Shown here: positions 1-9,011 of the stretch, piece by piece | Numbering within the stretch: the stretch's first letter is position 1 | How the letters are laid out: every line of letters begins with the position of its first letter | Assembly: GCA_965115835.1 (NCBI GenBank) | Contig: OZ220471.1 | Location: 744,001-808,000 of the forward strand | Length of the DNA: 64,000 nucleotides | Reading direction: 5' to 3' | Source: Foliamicus sp965115835 | Lineage (GTDB): Bacteria; Pseudomonadota; Gammaproteobacteria; Steroidobacterales; Foliamicaceae | The notes under the pieces: model-generated | The model's input: the letters and a program-made list of their open reading frames with translations, nothing else | Told to the model about the DNA's origin: nothing | The model's database searches: none | Position numbers and translations under genes: made by a program

Positions 1-841
1 TGGCGGAAGGGTTGCGCACCTGCTTCAAGCCCCTGGAATCCATGACGAACACTCCCAGCTCGTTCACCGCGCCGAAGCGATTCTTCACCGAGCGCAGCAC
101 ACGCAACCGGCTGCCGGATTCGCTCTCGAAATAAAGCACCACATCCACCATGTGCTCCAGCATGCGCGGGCCGGCAATCTGGCCCTCCTTGGTCACGTGC
201 CCCACCAGGGTGACCGCGACCCCGCGAGTCTTGGCCAGACGCACCAGGGCCGCAGCGCATTCGCGCAGTTGCACGGCAGACCCGGGCGCGGAACTGAAGT
301 CGTTCAGGGCGAGCGTTTGCACGGAATCGATGATCAGCCACACCGGCTTTTCCGCCTCCACCGTTGCCAGAACGGCATCCAGGGAAGTCTCGGCGATGGC
401 GCGCACACCAGTCTCGGCAAGCCCCAGACGCTGCGAGCGCAGGGACAGCTGCTCCAGGGACTCTTCGCCGGTCACGTACAGGGTTTGCGCGCTTGCCGGA
501 TTGCTCCCGGCGCCCTGGAGCAGAACTGTGGACTTGCCGATACCGGGGTCGCCGCCCAGCAGCACAACCGAACCCTTGACCAGACCCCCGCCGAGAACCC
601 GGTCGAACTCGGAAAGACCCGTCGGGATGCGTTCCTGGGGGCGCGCGGCCACTTCGTTCAACCGAACCGCTGCGCCAGCAACCGCCGCGCGAAACTTTCC
701 ACCGGCGCCAGCGGGTCGGTCGGGTCGCTGGCGCAGCGTGTTCCATGCGCCGCAAGCGCCGCACTGACCCTGCCATTTCAGGCTCTCCGCGCCGCATTCA
801 GTGCAAAAGTACAACGCGTTCTTCATTCGTGTCGTCGCCAT
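1..841 (-). CDS. radA: DNA repair protein RadA/Sms, 3' end cut off by window edge
   Basis: RecA-like ATPase that helps process branched recombination intermediates in the cytoplasm. About the first 280 residues are present, against about 460 in the family. Seen from the N-terminus: a zinc finger of two Cys pairs (CTEC, then CGAC), a Walker A motif GGDPGIGKST, a Walker B-type strand VWLIIDSV, and the RadA hallmark KNRFG near residue 252. The ATG at 841 directly abuts GGAGG, which is too close for a good ribosome site. The in-frame ATG at 826 lies about 15 bases from it, so the start is uncertain by five codons. A GATAAT box at 882-887 (minus) could be its -10. It is divergent from pckG. Identification is firm. 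Confidence 0.95.
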   Translation of the reverse strand, partial: MATTRMKNALYFCTECGAESLKWQGQCGACGAWNTLRQRPDRPAGAGGKFRAAVAGAAVRLNEVAARPQERIPTGLSEFDRVLGGGLVKGSVVLLGGDPGIGKSTVLLQGAGSNPASAQTLYVTGEESLEQLSLRSQRLGLAETGVRAIAETSLDAVLATVEAEKPVWLIIDSVQTLALNDFSSAPGSAVQLRECAAALVRLAKTRGVAVTLVGHVTKEGQIAGPRMLEHMVDVVLYFESESGSRLRVLRSVKNRFGAVNELGVFVMDSRGLKQVRNPSA

Positions 842-1011
842 CCTCCGGGAAGAGCCCGGGCCACCCGGCGCCCGGGCGATCATTATCCTCGCCCACTGGC
901 CCTGTCCGGACCGGCGAACCAGGGTCGGGAATCAATTTGCGTCGGAGCGCCCACCCGGGCACGCAAATCGTATATCCTTGCGCCCCCGCTGCGAACCGTT
1001 CCCAAGCCGTA

Positions 1012-2754
1012 GTGATTCCCAATACTGCCTCCAGCGCCCGCCAGTGGGTGGAGGAGGTCGCTCGCCTTACGCGGCCCGACCGCATCCACTGGTGCAATGG
1101 CTCGCGGCAGGAACACGACGCTCTCGTGGCGCAACTGGTGCGCGATGGCGCCCTGATCCCCCTGAACGGAGGCAAATTCACCAACTGCTACCTGCACCGC
1201 TCCGACCCGTCCGATGTCGCCCGGGTCGAGAACCTCACCTTTGTTTGCAACACGAAGCGCGAAGACGCAGGCCCCAACAACAACTGGATGGCGCCGGACG
1301 AAGCGCACCGGCTGCTGGACGGATTGTTCGAAGGCTGTATGCAGGGCCGGGTGATGTACGTGATTCCGTATTGCATGGGGCCGATCGGTTCGCCGCTTTC
1401 GCGCTGCGGAATCGAGGTCACGGACAGCGCCTATGTCGCGATTAACATGGGCTTGATGACGCGCATGGGCGCCGCCGCACTCGAGCGCATTGAGCGCGAG
1501 GGCCAATTCGTCAAGGGCATGCACTCGGTTGGCCAGCTCGACCCCGGGCAGCGCTACATCATGCATTTTCCGGAGGAACTGAGCATCCGAAGCTTCGGGT
1601 CGGGCTACGGCGGCAACGCACTGCTGGGCAAGAAGTGCCACGCGCTGCGCATCGCAAGCTGGCAAGCGCGCCGCGAGGGCTGGTTGGCGGAGCACATGCT
1701 CATTGTGGAAATCGAAAACCCCCAGGGCGAGAGGCATTATGTCGCCGCCGCGTTTCCGTCCGCCTGCGGCAAGACCAACCTGGCCATGCTGATACCGCCC
1801 AGGAGCCTTCCTGGCTGGAAAGTGCGCACCATCGGCGACGACATCGCCTGGCTGCATCTTGACGAAGAAGGCGTAATGCGCGCCATCAATCCGGAGGCAG
1901 GCTACTTCGGCGTAGTGCCCGGCACCAACACCTACACCAACCGCAACGCCTACGAAATGATCCAGAAGGAAGCGATTTTCACCAATGTGGGCGTGACCAG
2001 CAACATGGAGCCTTGGTGGGAAGGGCGCAAGGACGGCGCGCCGGCGCTGAACTGGAAGGGAGAGCCCGCCAGGACGGGCGAAAAGGCCGCCCACCCGAAC
2101 TCCCGGTTTACCGTCGCTGCCCGGCGCAACCCATGCTACTCGCCCATGGCCGAGCATGATGCGGGCGTGCCTCTTTCTGCGCTGATCTTCGGCGGCAGGC
2201 GCGCCCGGCTGGCGCCACTGGTCATGGAGGCGCGCGACTGGCGGCACGGGGTGCTGATGGGCGCCGCCATGGCTTCGGAATCCACGGCAGCGTCCAGCGA
2301 CTCGGGAAACGGGCTGCGGCGCGATCCCATGGCCATGAAACCGTTTTGCGGCTACAACTTTGCCGACTACTGGAGCCACTGGCTGAGCTTCGGCGAGCGC
2401 AGCGACAGGTTGCCGGGAATCTACCACGTCAACTGGTTCCGGCAGGACGAATCGGGCGCCTACCTGTGGCCGGGTTTCGGCGAGAACCTGCGTGTGCTGC
2501 AATGGATTCTGGACCGGCGCAAGGGACGGGCCGACGCTCGTGAGGCGCCAGTGGGGAATCTGCCGCGGCGCAAGGATCTCAACCTTGCGGGACTCGACAT
2601 CGAACCGGACGCTCTCGACGAACTGCTGGCGGTGGACGCGGCGGGGTGGCGCGAGGAGATGAAGAGTATCGCAAGCTATCTGGCCCAGTACGGCGAACGC
2701 TTGCCCGAGGCGCTGCTCCGCGAACACGCCCGCGTAACCCGGGCGCTCGGCTGA
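1012..2754 (+). CDS. pckG: Phosphoenolpyruvate carboxykinase (GTP)
   Basis: Converts oxaloacetate and GTP to phosphoenolpyruvate, GDP and CO2, the entry step of gluconeogenesis. The 580-residue length fits the GTP family, unlike the ATP-type PckA of enterobacteria. Motifs in order: the kinase-1 P-loop FPSACGKTN (about 248-256), TIGDDIAWL, the EAGYFGVVPGTN block, a nucleotide-binding segment with NPCYSP, and MKPFCGYNFADYW near the C-terminus. The reading frame stays open upstream to 745, but homology begins only with the segment SARQWVEEVARLT, so I place the start at GTG 1012. No clear Shine-Dalgarno precedes it. It stands alone, divergent from radA. Confidence 0.95.
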   Translation: MIPNTASSARQWVEEVARLTRPDRIHWCNGSRQEHDALVAQLVRDGALIPLNGGKFTNCYLHRSDPSDVARVENLTFVCNTKREDAGPNNNWMAPDEAHRLLDGLFEGCMQGRVMYVIPYCMGPIGSPLSRCGIEVTDSAYVAINMGLMTRMGAAALERIEREGQFVKGMHSVGQLDPGQRYIMHFPEELSIRSFGSGYGGNALLGKKCHALRIASWQARREGWLAEHMLIVEIENPQGERHYVAAAFPSACGKTNLAMLIPPRSLPGWKVRTIGDDIAWLHLDEEGVMRAINPEAGYFGVVPGTNTYTNRNAYEMIQKEAIFTNVGVTSNMEPWWEGRKDGAPALNWKGEPARTGEKAAHPNSRFTVAARRNPCYSPMAEHDAGVPLSALIFGGRRARLAPLVMEARDWRHGVLMGAAMASESTAASSDSGNGLRRDPMAMKPFCGYNFADYWSHWLSFGERSDRLPGIYHVNWFRQDESGAYLWPGFGENLRVLQWILDRRKGRADAREAPVGNLPRRKDLNLAGLDIEPDALDELLAVDAAGWREEMKSIASYLAQYGERLPEALLREHARVTRALG

Positions 2755-2850
2755 CCCGCCGGAAATACCTTGCCGTGCTTCCCCGCAGCGCCCGAGCCGC
2801 CGGGGCGACTGCGGGAGGCCGGCTTCCAGCCCCGATCCGGCGTCCCCGTT

Positions 2851-3840
2851 TCAGGCTGCCCGGATCAGGCCGGGCAACGCGCTTGCCCCGAGCAACGTAC
2901 CCGCAAGGCCCGCAGGCGCGGCGGCATGGCGAGCCAAGGCACGCCGCCAGTCTCCGGCGCCCGCTTGTCCCGCGTACAGGCCTGCCATGTGACGGGTGAT
3001 CGCCCCCAGTTTCACTCCTCGCTGCGCCTTGTGGCAGGCGTACTCCACCATCGCTTCGAGCACCTGCTCCCGCGTGCGCCGGTGTGAGCCGCCGCCAGAC
3101 AGTTCCGCCAATAGCCAGGGGTTGGAATACGCGCTGCGGCCCAGCATCACCCCATCGACCCTTTCGAGATGGGCCGAAACCTCCGAAACACTGGAAACGC
3201 CGCCGTTCAGCACTACCCGCAAGTCCGGCATTGCCTGCTTGAGCCGGTACACCACCTCGTGGCGCAGCGGCGGCACATCGCGGTTTTCCTTCGGCGAGAG
3301 CCCTTCCAGCACCGCGATACGCGCATGCACCACCAGCGCCGCCACGCCGGCTTCCTGCACGGCTCGCGCAAATTCCAGCAAGGGTCCGAAGCCGGGCCTG
3401 TGATTCGTGCCAATCCGGGTCTTGACGGTGACGGGACGATTTGCGGAACGCTCGCGCATTGCAGCCACGCAGTCGGCCACTCGCTCCGCATCGTGCATCA
3501 GGCAGGCGCCGAAGCGGCCATTGCGAACCCGTGCGCTGGGGCAGCCCGCATTCAGGTTGATCTCGTCGAAACCAGCGCCTACCGCGCGTTCGGTGGCCCG
3601 CGCCAGCACTTCGGGATCGCTGCCGCCCAGTTGCAGCGCCAGCGGGCGTTCCGCCGGATGATGCCGGAGAAAACGGTCATCGCGCGCATGCAGCACCGCC
3701 TGCGCGTGAACCATTTCCGTGTACAGGCCCGCGCCGGGCGCCAGCAGCCGGTGGAAGTAGCGACAATGCCGGTCGGTGCGCCGCATCATGGGCGCCACCG
3801 AAATGCGGCAAGCGGCCGGAAAGTTTTCGGCAACGGTCAC
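2851..3840 (-). CDS. dusA: tRNA-dihydrouridine synthase A
   Basis: FMN enzyme that reduces uridine to dihydrouridine in the D-loop of tRNAs. The 329 residues match DusA. The N-terminus carries the substrate and flavin motif SVAPMM. The catalytic cysteine is Cys100 in NAGCPS, and the DusA-specific block GLSPKENRD lies near residue 175. Phosphate-binding glycines are in NGGVSS and GRSAYSNP. The start is GTG at 3840. The GCS2-type ligase gene lies 42 bases upstream on the same strand, so both may share a transcript. Confidence 0.95.
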   Translation of the reverse strand: MTVAENFPAACRISVAPMMRRTDRHCRYFHRLLAPGAGLYTEMVHAQAVLHARDDRFLRHHPAERPLALQLGGSDPEVLARATERAVGAGFDEINLNAGCPSARVRNGRFGACLMHDAERVADCVAAMRERSANRPVTVKTRIGTNHRPGFGPLLEFARAVQEAGVAALVVHARIAVLEGLSPKENRDVPPLRHEVVYRLKQAMPDLRVVLNGGVSSVSEVSAHLERVDGVMLGRSAYSNPWLLAELSGGGSHRRTREQVLEAMVEYACHKAQRGVKLGAITRHMAGLYAGQAGAGDWRRALARHAAAPAGLAGTLLGASALPGLIRAA

Positions 3841-3882
3841 GATGGGTGGAAACGCCCGCTGCGAGACGCGCCGGGGGGCCGG

Positions 3883-5025
3883 TCAGCAGCCGTCCATGGT
3901 GGCTTCCGCAAGAAAGCGAACCACTTCCCGCAGGGCTTCCTGTTCGCTGGCGCCTTCCTCCAGCGCCTTCCTGTAGGCCGCCAGTTGCAAGCTGGCGCTG
4001 GTGCCGCGCTCAAGGATGGTGCGGGCGTGCGCGACCTCCTCCCTGCAATCGAAATACTCCGCGTCCTGACGGACCAGCGCGATCAGTTCGTCCACAAGCT
4101 CCGCAAACGGCACCATGCTGCCCTTGCCGAAATCCAGCAGGCAGTCGGTCGGCCCGTATCGCATTGCCCGCCAGCGGTTTTCCTCCAGCAGCAGCAGGTT
4201 GTAACTGCGCCAGCGGCTGTTGCTTGCCCTGAGGCGCCACAGCATCCGTATCAGGCACACGCAAAAGGCAGTCAGGCAAACGGTGTCCTCGGCATAGGTA
4301 CAGAGGTCGAAGATGCGCGTTTCAAGCGTGGGAAAACGGGTGCTGGGACGCACATCCCACCAGATCATGGAGGCGTCCTCGATGACCCTGGCGCGCACCA
4401 GGGTGTCGATATGGCGCTGGTAGTCGCTCCAACTGCCGAACTCCTCGGGAAAGCCGGTGCGCGGCAGGCCGGAAAAAATGGTCAGTCGAAAACTGTTCAG
4501 GCCCGTGTCGTCGCCTTCCCAGAACGGAGACGACACACTCAGCGCCAGCAGGTGAGGAAGGAAATAGCGGAACTGATTCATCAGGTCCACGCGCAGGTCC
4601 TTGTCGTCAATGCCCACATGCACATGCATCCCGCAGATCAGCATGCGCCGGGCGGTGGCCTGCATTTCATGCTGCAGGGCCACATAGCGCTGCGAGGGGG
4701 TTTGCTTCTGATCGCGCCACAGGGCCGACGGGTGCGTGGACGCCGCGATGATCCGCATCCCGAATTGCTCGGCCACAGCGTGGATGTCGCGACGCTGCCG
4801 GGTCAGTTCGCGGCGTACTTCCTCCACGTTCCCGCACACCTTGGTGGCCGCCTCCACCTGCGCTCGCATCAATTCGTTGACCACCTGGCCGATCACCCGC
4901 TCCTGGCAGGCAGCCATGAAGCCTTCGGGCGGATCGACCGACAACTCGAGGGTTTCGGCATCGACGAGAAGGTACTCCTCTTCCACACCCAGGGTGAAGC
5001 TGGGCTGATCTCGCAGCAGGCTCAT
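3883..5025 (-). CDS. Carboxylate-amine ligase of the glutamate-cysteine ligase type 2 (YbdK) family
   Basis: ATP-dependent carboxylate-amine ligase of the GCS2 family. E. coli YbdK is the closest type and has weak glutamate-cysteine ligase activity. The 380 residues begin with the family signature FTLGVEEEYLLVD. Inside are CGMHVHVGI (metal and substrate site), the arginine-rich segment NSFRLTIFSG, and IWWDVRPSTRFPTLE, all diagnostic. The true substrate cannot be read from the sequence, and glutathione precursor synthesis is only one option. A GGAG lies about 11 bases before the ATG and a TACAAT -10 candidate sits about 30 bases upstream (minus strand, near 5060). Probably cotranscribed with dusA. 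Confidence 0.9.
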   Translation of the reverse strand: MSLLRDQPSFTLGVEEEYLLVDAETLELSVDPPEGFMAACQERVIGQVVNELMRAQVEAATKVCGNVEEVRRELTRQRRDIHAVAEQFGMRIIAASTHPSALWRDQKQTPSQRYVALQHEMQATARRMLICGMHVHVGIDDKDLRVDLMNQFRYFLPHLLALSVSSPFWEGDDTGLNSFRLTIFSGLPRTGFPEEFGSWSDYQRHIDTLVRARVIEDASMIWWDVRPSTRFPTLETRIFDLCTYAEDTVCLTAFCVCLIRMLWRLRASNSRWRSYNLLLLEENRWRAMRYGPTDCLLDFGKGSMVPFAELVDELIALVRQDAEYFDCREEVAHARTILERGTSASLQLAAYRKALEEGASEQEALREVVRFLAEATMDGC

Positions 5026-5186
5026 GGTGTCGTTGCTCCGGGCTGGAACGCGCCCATTGTAGTGCGCCGCGCCAGCGACGCCACACCGGAGGACAAAAGC
5101 CGGGAACTTGCTCGAGTCGGGAGCGGTTGGCTGCGGCCCGCGTTTCCTTCAGGTTGCGGTTTTGCGCAAGTTATACTCCCGGGAGC

Positions 5187-6086
5187 ATGGACATTCAGGC
5201 AAGGCCCCTCCCCGAGAAGGAGGAAGTGCGAATCCGGCCGTTCTGGTATTCGGATTACTTCATCTTCCCCAAGCTCATCACCATCGTCACCACACTGGAC
5301 AGGCACGGGCGGGTGAATGCCGGGGCCTACTCGCACGTCATGCAGTACGATGTCATGCACAAGGCGCCACGCATCCTGATCGGTTTCCGCAACACCTCGG
5401 ACACCTTCCGCAACATCCGCGATACCCGCGAATTCGTGATCAACTGCCCCTCCTACGATACGCTGGAAGACATGATGGAAACCGCGCGCTTTTATCCCGA
5501 GGGCGCCAACGAACTGAATTTCACCAACTACACGCCAATCCCGTCGCGCAAGGTCAAGCCGCCCAGCATCGCGGAATGCCCGCAGATCATCGAGTGCACC
5601 GTGGCCGATCTGTACGAGCTCGGCCGGACCCAAGGCCACGTGATCGGCGCCATCGAAGCCATCGTAATGGACAAGGGGCTTGCCAGGCTGCCGCGCGCCG
5701 AGCGCCTGCCGGCCATGAACCTGCCGGTGGGGCTGGGTGACGAGAAGCGCAAGTACTACTTCTACACCTCCACGCACGATCTGGTGATGCACGAACTGGA
5801 GGATCCGCCGGATGTCGAAGCGCCGCCGGTGGAGGAAGAGGCAAAGCGGGAGGAAGCTGCGGAAAAGGCGATGGAATGGGACGAGAACGCGCTGAAGATG
5901 CTTCAGGCAGTGCCCAAGGCCTTGCACAAGATGGTGAGGGGTCAGGTGGAAGGCGCACTGCGCGAGCGGGGCGAGCAAGCCGTCACCGGTTCGCTTTTCG
6001 AGGGGCTGGCCCGGGAATTCGGGATCAGCGAGGAGCTGCTTCAACGCTTCGAGCGCGCGCCGGAAGATGCGGACACGGCGTCTTAG
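5187..6086 (+). CDS. Flavin reductase-like FMN-binding protein with a PCP_red-like C-terminal tail
   Basis: The N-terminal 190 or so residues are a split-barrel flavin reductase domain: IVTTLDRHGRVNAGAYSHV, then NTSDTFRNIRDTREFVIN, and a central IGAIEAIVMD. Such proteins bind FMN and reduce flavin or another acceptor. After an acidic, Glu-rich linker (about 205-228), residues 229-285 (beginning MEWDENALKML) resemble the small PCP_red helical domain known from the C-terminus of light-independent protochlorophyllide reductase subunits. That assignment is by eye. I chose ATG 5187 rather than 5127 because the upstream stretch looks like leader with a TATACT box at 5172-5177. The gene overlaps the next one by 20 bases, so the two products probably act together. 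Confidence 0.8.
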   Translation: MDIQARPLPEKEEVRIRPFWYSDYFIFPKLITIVTTLDRHGRVNAGAYSHVMQYDVMHKAPRILIGFRNTSDTFRNIRDTREFVINCPSYDTLEDMMETARFYPEGANELNFTNYTPIPSRKVKPPSIAECPQIIECTVADLYELGRTQGHVIGAIEAIVMDKGLARLPRAERLPAMNLPVGLGDEKRKYYFYTSTHDLVMHELEDPPDVEAPPVEEEAKREEAAEKAMEWDENALKMLQAVPKALHKMVRGQVEGALRERGEQAVTGSLFEGLAREFGISEELLQRFERAPEDADTAS

Positions 6087-7062
6087 ATTCGATCGCAACG
6101 GCGAGCCGGCCGAAGTGGTGCGGCTCGAGGAAGTCGAACTGGGCGACCCCGGATCCGGCGAGGTTATTGCCAGGGTTGAGGCCAGCGTGATGCACATCGC
6201 GGACATCAAGCTGGTCCAGGGAATCGACGCCTTGCGCCGCCCTCTCCCGGTGACGCCGGGCTTCGAGGGCGTGGGGCGCATCGTGGCAACCGGCGCCGAC
6301 TCGGGCTACGAGGTTGGTGAGCGTGTGTTTCTCCCGCTGGGCTGCGGAACCTTTTCGGAATACGTGCGCGTGCCCGACAACGGCATGGGCATGCGTCGCG
6401 CCCCCGAAGGCGATGCGGAGCAGCTGGTGCTGTCGAACATCAACGGCGCTACCGCCTGGACCCTTCTGGAAGACTTCAGGGCGCTCGGCAGGGGCGAGTG
6501 GGTGCTGCAGGATGCGGCCAATTCCAATGTCGGCCGCTACCTAGTCGCGCTGGCGGCGCAACGCGGCATCCGCACGGTCAACATCGTGCGCCGGGAAGAA
6601 GTCTGCGCCGAACTGAAGGAACTGGGCGCCGATGTGGTCCTGCTCGACGGGCCGGACCTGCCTGAACGTGTGCGGGAGGCGACCGGAGGGGCCGACATCC
6701 GGCTGGGCATCGACGCCATCGCCGGTGATGCGGTCATGCGCATGGCGGACTGTCTGGCCCGGGGAGGGCTGATCGTCAATTACGGCACGCTCACCGACAC
6801 ACCCTGTCAACTCGACTTCTGGCAGATGTTCCTGCACGACATCCGTCTGTGTGGCATGTCCACGGTACGCTGCCTCGCCACGCGCACGGAACGGGAAGTC
6901 GAGCGGATCCAGAACGAGATCGCGCGGATGGCGGTGGATGGTCGCCTGAGCGCCAGGATTGCCGCCCGCTACGCCCTCGACCAATGGCGTCAGGCATTCG
7001 CTCACGCTGCGCGCACCGGCGCCGCGCGCGACGGCAAGATCATCGTCCGCCCCAACGGCTGA
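6067..7062 (+). CDS. MDR-family NAD(P)H-dependent reductase, 2-enoyl thioester reductase-like
   Basis: Medium-chain dehydrogenase/reductase of 331 residues without the catalytic or structural zinc cysteines of alcohol dehydrogenases. The GroES-like N-terminal half ends near residue 120. The nucleotide-binding turn is DAANSNVGRYL followed by RTVNIVRR, a form typical of the 2-enoyl-CoA/ACP reductase (ETR/MECR) branch. The tail DGKIIVRPNG is the usual MDR ending. Likely activity is NADPH-dependent reduction of an enoyl thioester or a quinone-like substrate, but the substrate is not determined. The start lies inside the end of the flavin reductase gene (20-base overlap), implying coupled translation. 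Confidence 0.85.
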   Translation: MRTRRLRFDRNGEPAEVVRLEEVELGDPGSGEVIARVEASVMHIADIKLVQGIDALRRPLPVTPGFEGVGRIVATGADSGYEVGERVFLPLGCGTFSEYVRVPDNGMGMRRAPEGDAEQLVLSNINGATAWTLLEDFRALGRGEWVLQDAANSNVGRYLVALAAQRGIRTVNIVRREEVCAELKELGADVVLLDGPDLPERVREATGGADIRLGIDAIAGDAVMRMADCLARGGLIVNYGTLTDTPCQLDFWQMFLHDIRLCGMSTVRCLATRTEREVERIQNEIARMAVDGRLSARIAARYALDQWRQAFAHAARTGAARDGKIIVRPNG

Positions 7063-7305
7063 CCTCTGCCGGATCCATTCCTGCTGCCAGGACTGCAATA
7101 GCCACTACCCCGGCCATAACGGGCGGCGCCTCGCCATCCTTTCGATTTCGCTTCGCCGGCATTGGCCTTGTAGCAACCAGGAGGGTTTCCAGCATCAATT
7201 CCCGGCTTTCCAAAACGGCCAGCCTGAAACGTCGCACGGGCTCGCACAGTACCTTGACGGGATGCCCCCTCGCTCAAACTATCATCCCGGCCCGGTTCAG
7301 GACGC

Positions 7306-8277
7306 TCAGGGCAGCAGGATCGTCGAACCCATGGTGCGCCGCGCCGCCGCGTCTTCGTGCGCCCGGGCCGCCTCCCGCAAGGGGTAGCGCTGGCCGACCG
7401 TTACCGAGAGGACGCCCGAACCGACCTGCTCGAAAAGCGTGGCCGCCGCGTCCCTCAATTGCCCGGGAGTCGCCACGAAATCGAACAATACCGGTCGGGT
7501 CAGCTTGAGCGAACCGCGCCGCGCCAGTTCCATGGGCGCCACCGGCGCCACCACTCCCGTTGCGTTACCGAAGGTCACCATCGTTCCATGAGGACGCAGG
7601 CAATCCAGCGACTGACAGAAGGAATCCTGGCCCAGCGAGTCGTATACCGCGGCCACGCCGCCTCCGCTCAGTTGCCGCACGCGGTCCACGAAGCCGGAAT
7701 CGTCCGCCAGCACCACCTCCGCGCAGCCGGCCTTGCGGGCCGTATCGACCTTGGCGCGACTGCCCACCACACCGATGACATGCGCGCCCAGCGCCGCTGC
7801 CCACTGCGCTGCAATCTGCCCCACGCCGCCCGCAGCCGCATACAGAAGCACCGGGTCGCCTGGCTGCACGGGGTAGCTGTGATGCAACAAGTACCAGCTG
7901 GTCAGCCCTTTCAGCATCATCGAGGCCGCCTGTTCGTAGCTTGTTTCGTCCGGCAGCGGCACAACACGGTCGGCCGGGTAGACCCGCTCCTCGGCGTAGG
8001 CGCCGAGCGGGGGCGTGCAATAGGCCACCCGGTCTCCCGCACGGACGCCATCGACGCCTTCTCCCACCGCCAGCACCTCGCCCGCGCCCTCGGAGCCCAG
8101 GCCGCTGGGATAGTCCAGCGGATACACCCCGGTTCGGAAATAGATGTCGATGAAATTGAAACCGATGGCCCGGTTGCGCAGCAACAGCTGCCCCGGTCCG
8201 GGAGCGCCGGCATCAACGGCGCACCACTCCATCACCTCCGGGCCGCCCGCCCGGCTCACCTGAATGGCATGGCTCAT
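7306..8277 (-). CDS. qorA: NADPH:quinone oxidoreductase, MDR family
   Basis: Cytoplasmic zinc-free quinone reductase of 323 residues, close to the 327 of E. coli QorA. Seen: the N-terminal block NFIDIYFRTGVYP, the GLGSEGAGEV turn, the NADPH site AAAGGVGQIAAQWA, and the family ending RRTMGSTILLP. It reduces quinones by one or two electrons with NADPH, possibly for detoxification. A TAGAAT box at 8284-8289 (minus) lies only six bases from the ATG with no Shine-Dalgarno between, so the message may be leaderless. It is divergent from rpsT and convergent with the 6067 gene. The gap 7063-7305 shows nothing recognisable. Confidence 0.92.
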   Translation of the reverse strand: MSHAIQVSRAGGPEVMEWCAVDAGAPGPGQLLLRNRAIGFNFIDIYFRTGVYPLDYPSGLGSEGAGEVLAVGEGVDGVRAGDRVAYCTPPLGAYAEERVYPADRVVPLPDETSYEQAASMMLKGLTSWYLLHHSYPVQPGDPVLLYAAAGGVGQIAAQWAAALGAHVIGVVGSRAKVDTARKAGCAEVVLADDSGFVDRVRQLSGGGVAAVYDSLGQDSFCQSLDCLRPHGTMVTFGNATGVVAPVAPMELARRGSLKLTRPVLFDFVATPGQLRDAAATLFEQVGSGVLSVTVGQRYPLREAARAHEDAAARRTMGSTILLP

Positions 8278-8315
8278 TATGGAATTCTATCCGCGCTCAG
8301 CCAGAGGATCTTGTA

Positions 8316-8344
8316 TTGACAGCCTCGCGGGCTTTGGACACAAT
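8316..8344 (+). promoter_or_regulatory. Strong sigma-70-type promoter of rpsT
   Basis: Perfect -35 TTGACA at 8316-8321, a 17-base spacer and -10 CACAAT at 8339-8344 (four of six consensus bases). The predicted transcription start falls at about 8351-8352, the first base of the rpsT ATG, and no Shine-Dalgarno lies between, so a leaderless mRNA is predicted. Confidence 0.75.
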
Positions 8345-8351
8345 GCGCGCC

Positions 8352-8633
8352 ATGGCAAACTCGCTGCAAGCCGCCAAGCGCGCCCGTCAGGCCACCAGAC
8401 GCCGCTCGCGCAACATGTCGCTGCGCTCGAAACTGCGCTCGGCCATCGGCAAGGCCATGCGCGCTATCGCTTCCGGCGAGGCCGATCAGGCGGCCGCCGC
8501 CTGTCGTCAGGCCACCCCGGTAATCGACGCCATGGCCGGCAAGGGCATCATCCACGCCAACAAGGCCGCCCGCCACAAGAGCCGCCTCAACAAGCGCCTG
8601 AAAGCCTTGCAGGAAGGACAAGCGCCCGGTTAG
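8352..8633 (+). CDS. rpsT: 30S ribosomal protein S20
   Basis: Small-subunit protein that binds 16S rRNA early in assembly. The 93 residues start MANSLQAAKRARQA, the conserved S20 N-terminus, and continue with helical, Lys/Arg- and Ala-rich sequence including the KGIIHANKAARHKS block. The start at 8352 is fixed by this N-terminus even though the frame is open further upstream (8316 and 8343). Monocistronic between qorA and ybjQ. In E. coli, S20 represses its own translation. Any such control here would have to act without a leader if the promoter at 8316-8344 is used. Confidence 0.97.
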   Translation: MANSLQAAKRARQATRRRSRNMSLRSKLRSAIGKAMRAIASGEADQAAAACRQATPVIDAMAGKGIIHANKAARHKSRLNKRLKALQEGQAPG

Positions 8634-8690
8634 ATCATGCGTGCGGGCGTTTTCGAGGGGCGCCCGAGATACCCCGAGCCCGAACTGGCC

Positions 8691-9011
8691 TCAGCGGAGC
8701 TTTACGGCCGTGCCGCTGGCGCTGACCATGAGCATGCTGCCGCCGCTGCCCACCACCTCGTAGTCGAGGTCGATGCCGACCACGGCGTTGGCGCCCTTCA
8801 TCCGCGCCTCTTCCGACATTTCGGCCAGCGCCGTCTCGCGAGAGCGTCGCAGTTCCTTCTCGTAGGCAGTTGAGCGACCACCCACGATGTCCCTGATCCC
8901 GGCAAAGATATCCTTCACAAGGTTGGCGCCCACAATCGCCTCGCCGGTCACGATGCCGTAATACTCGCGGATTGCCTTGCCTTCAACAGTCGGTGTGGTG
9001 GTGAGAATCAT
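8691..9011 (-). CDS. ybjQ: YbjQ/UPF0145 family protein
   Basis: A 106-residue protein of the UPF0145 (YbjQ, DUF74) family, which forms small pentameric assemblies of unknown function and is sometimes called a putative heavy-metal-binding domain. The family blocks are visible: VEGKAIREYYGIVTGEAIVG near the start, SRETALAEMSEEARMKGANAVVGIDLDYE in the middle (given in full only as landmarks around 60-90), and the ending GTAVKLR. It begins with ATG at 9011, which overlaps the obgE stop in an ATGA junction, so it is translated after ObgE. A GAGG sits about 11 bases before the start. Real gene, unknown role. Confidence 0.92.
   Translation of the reverse strand: MILTTTPTVEGKAIREYYGIVTGEAIVGANLVKDIFAGIRDIVGGRSTAYEKELRRSRETALAEMSEEARMKGANAVVGIDLDYEVVGSGGSMLMVSASGTAVKLR

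Noticed and set aside
883..2727. A 614-codon frame on the minus strand opposite pckG
   Set aside because: Antisense shadow of a well-conserved gene in GC-rich DNA. Its translation has no family motif and is rich in Arg, Ala, His and Pro.
3169..5316. A 715-codon plus-strand frame over dusA and the GCS2 gene
   Set aside because: It crosses two genuine minus-strand genes and has no recognisable domain.
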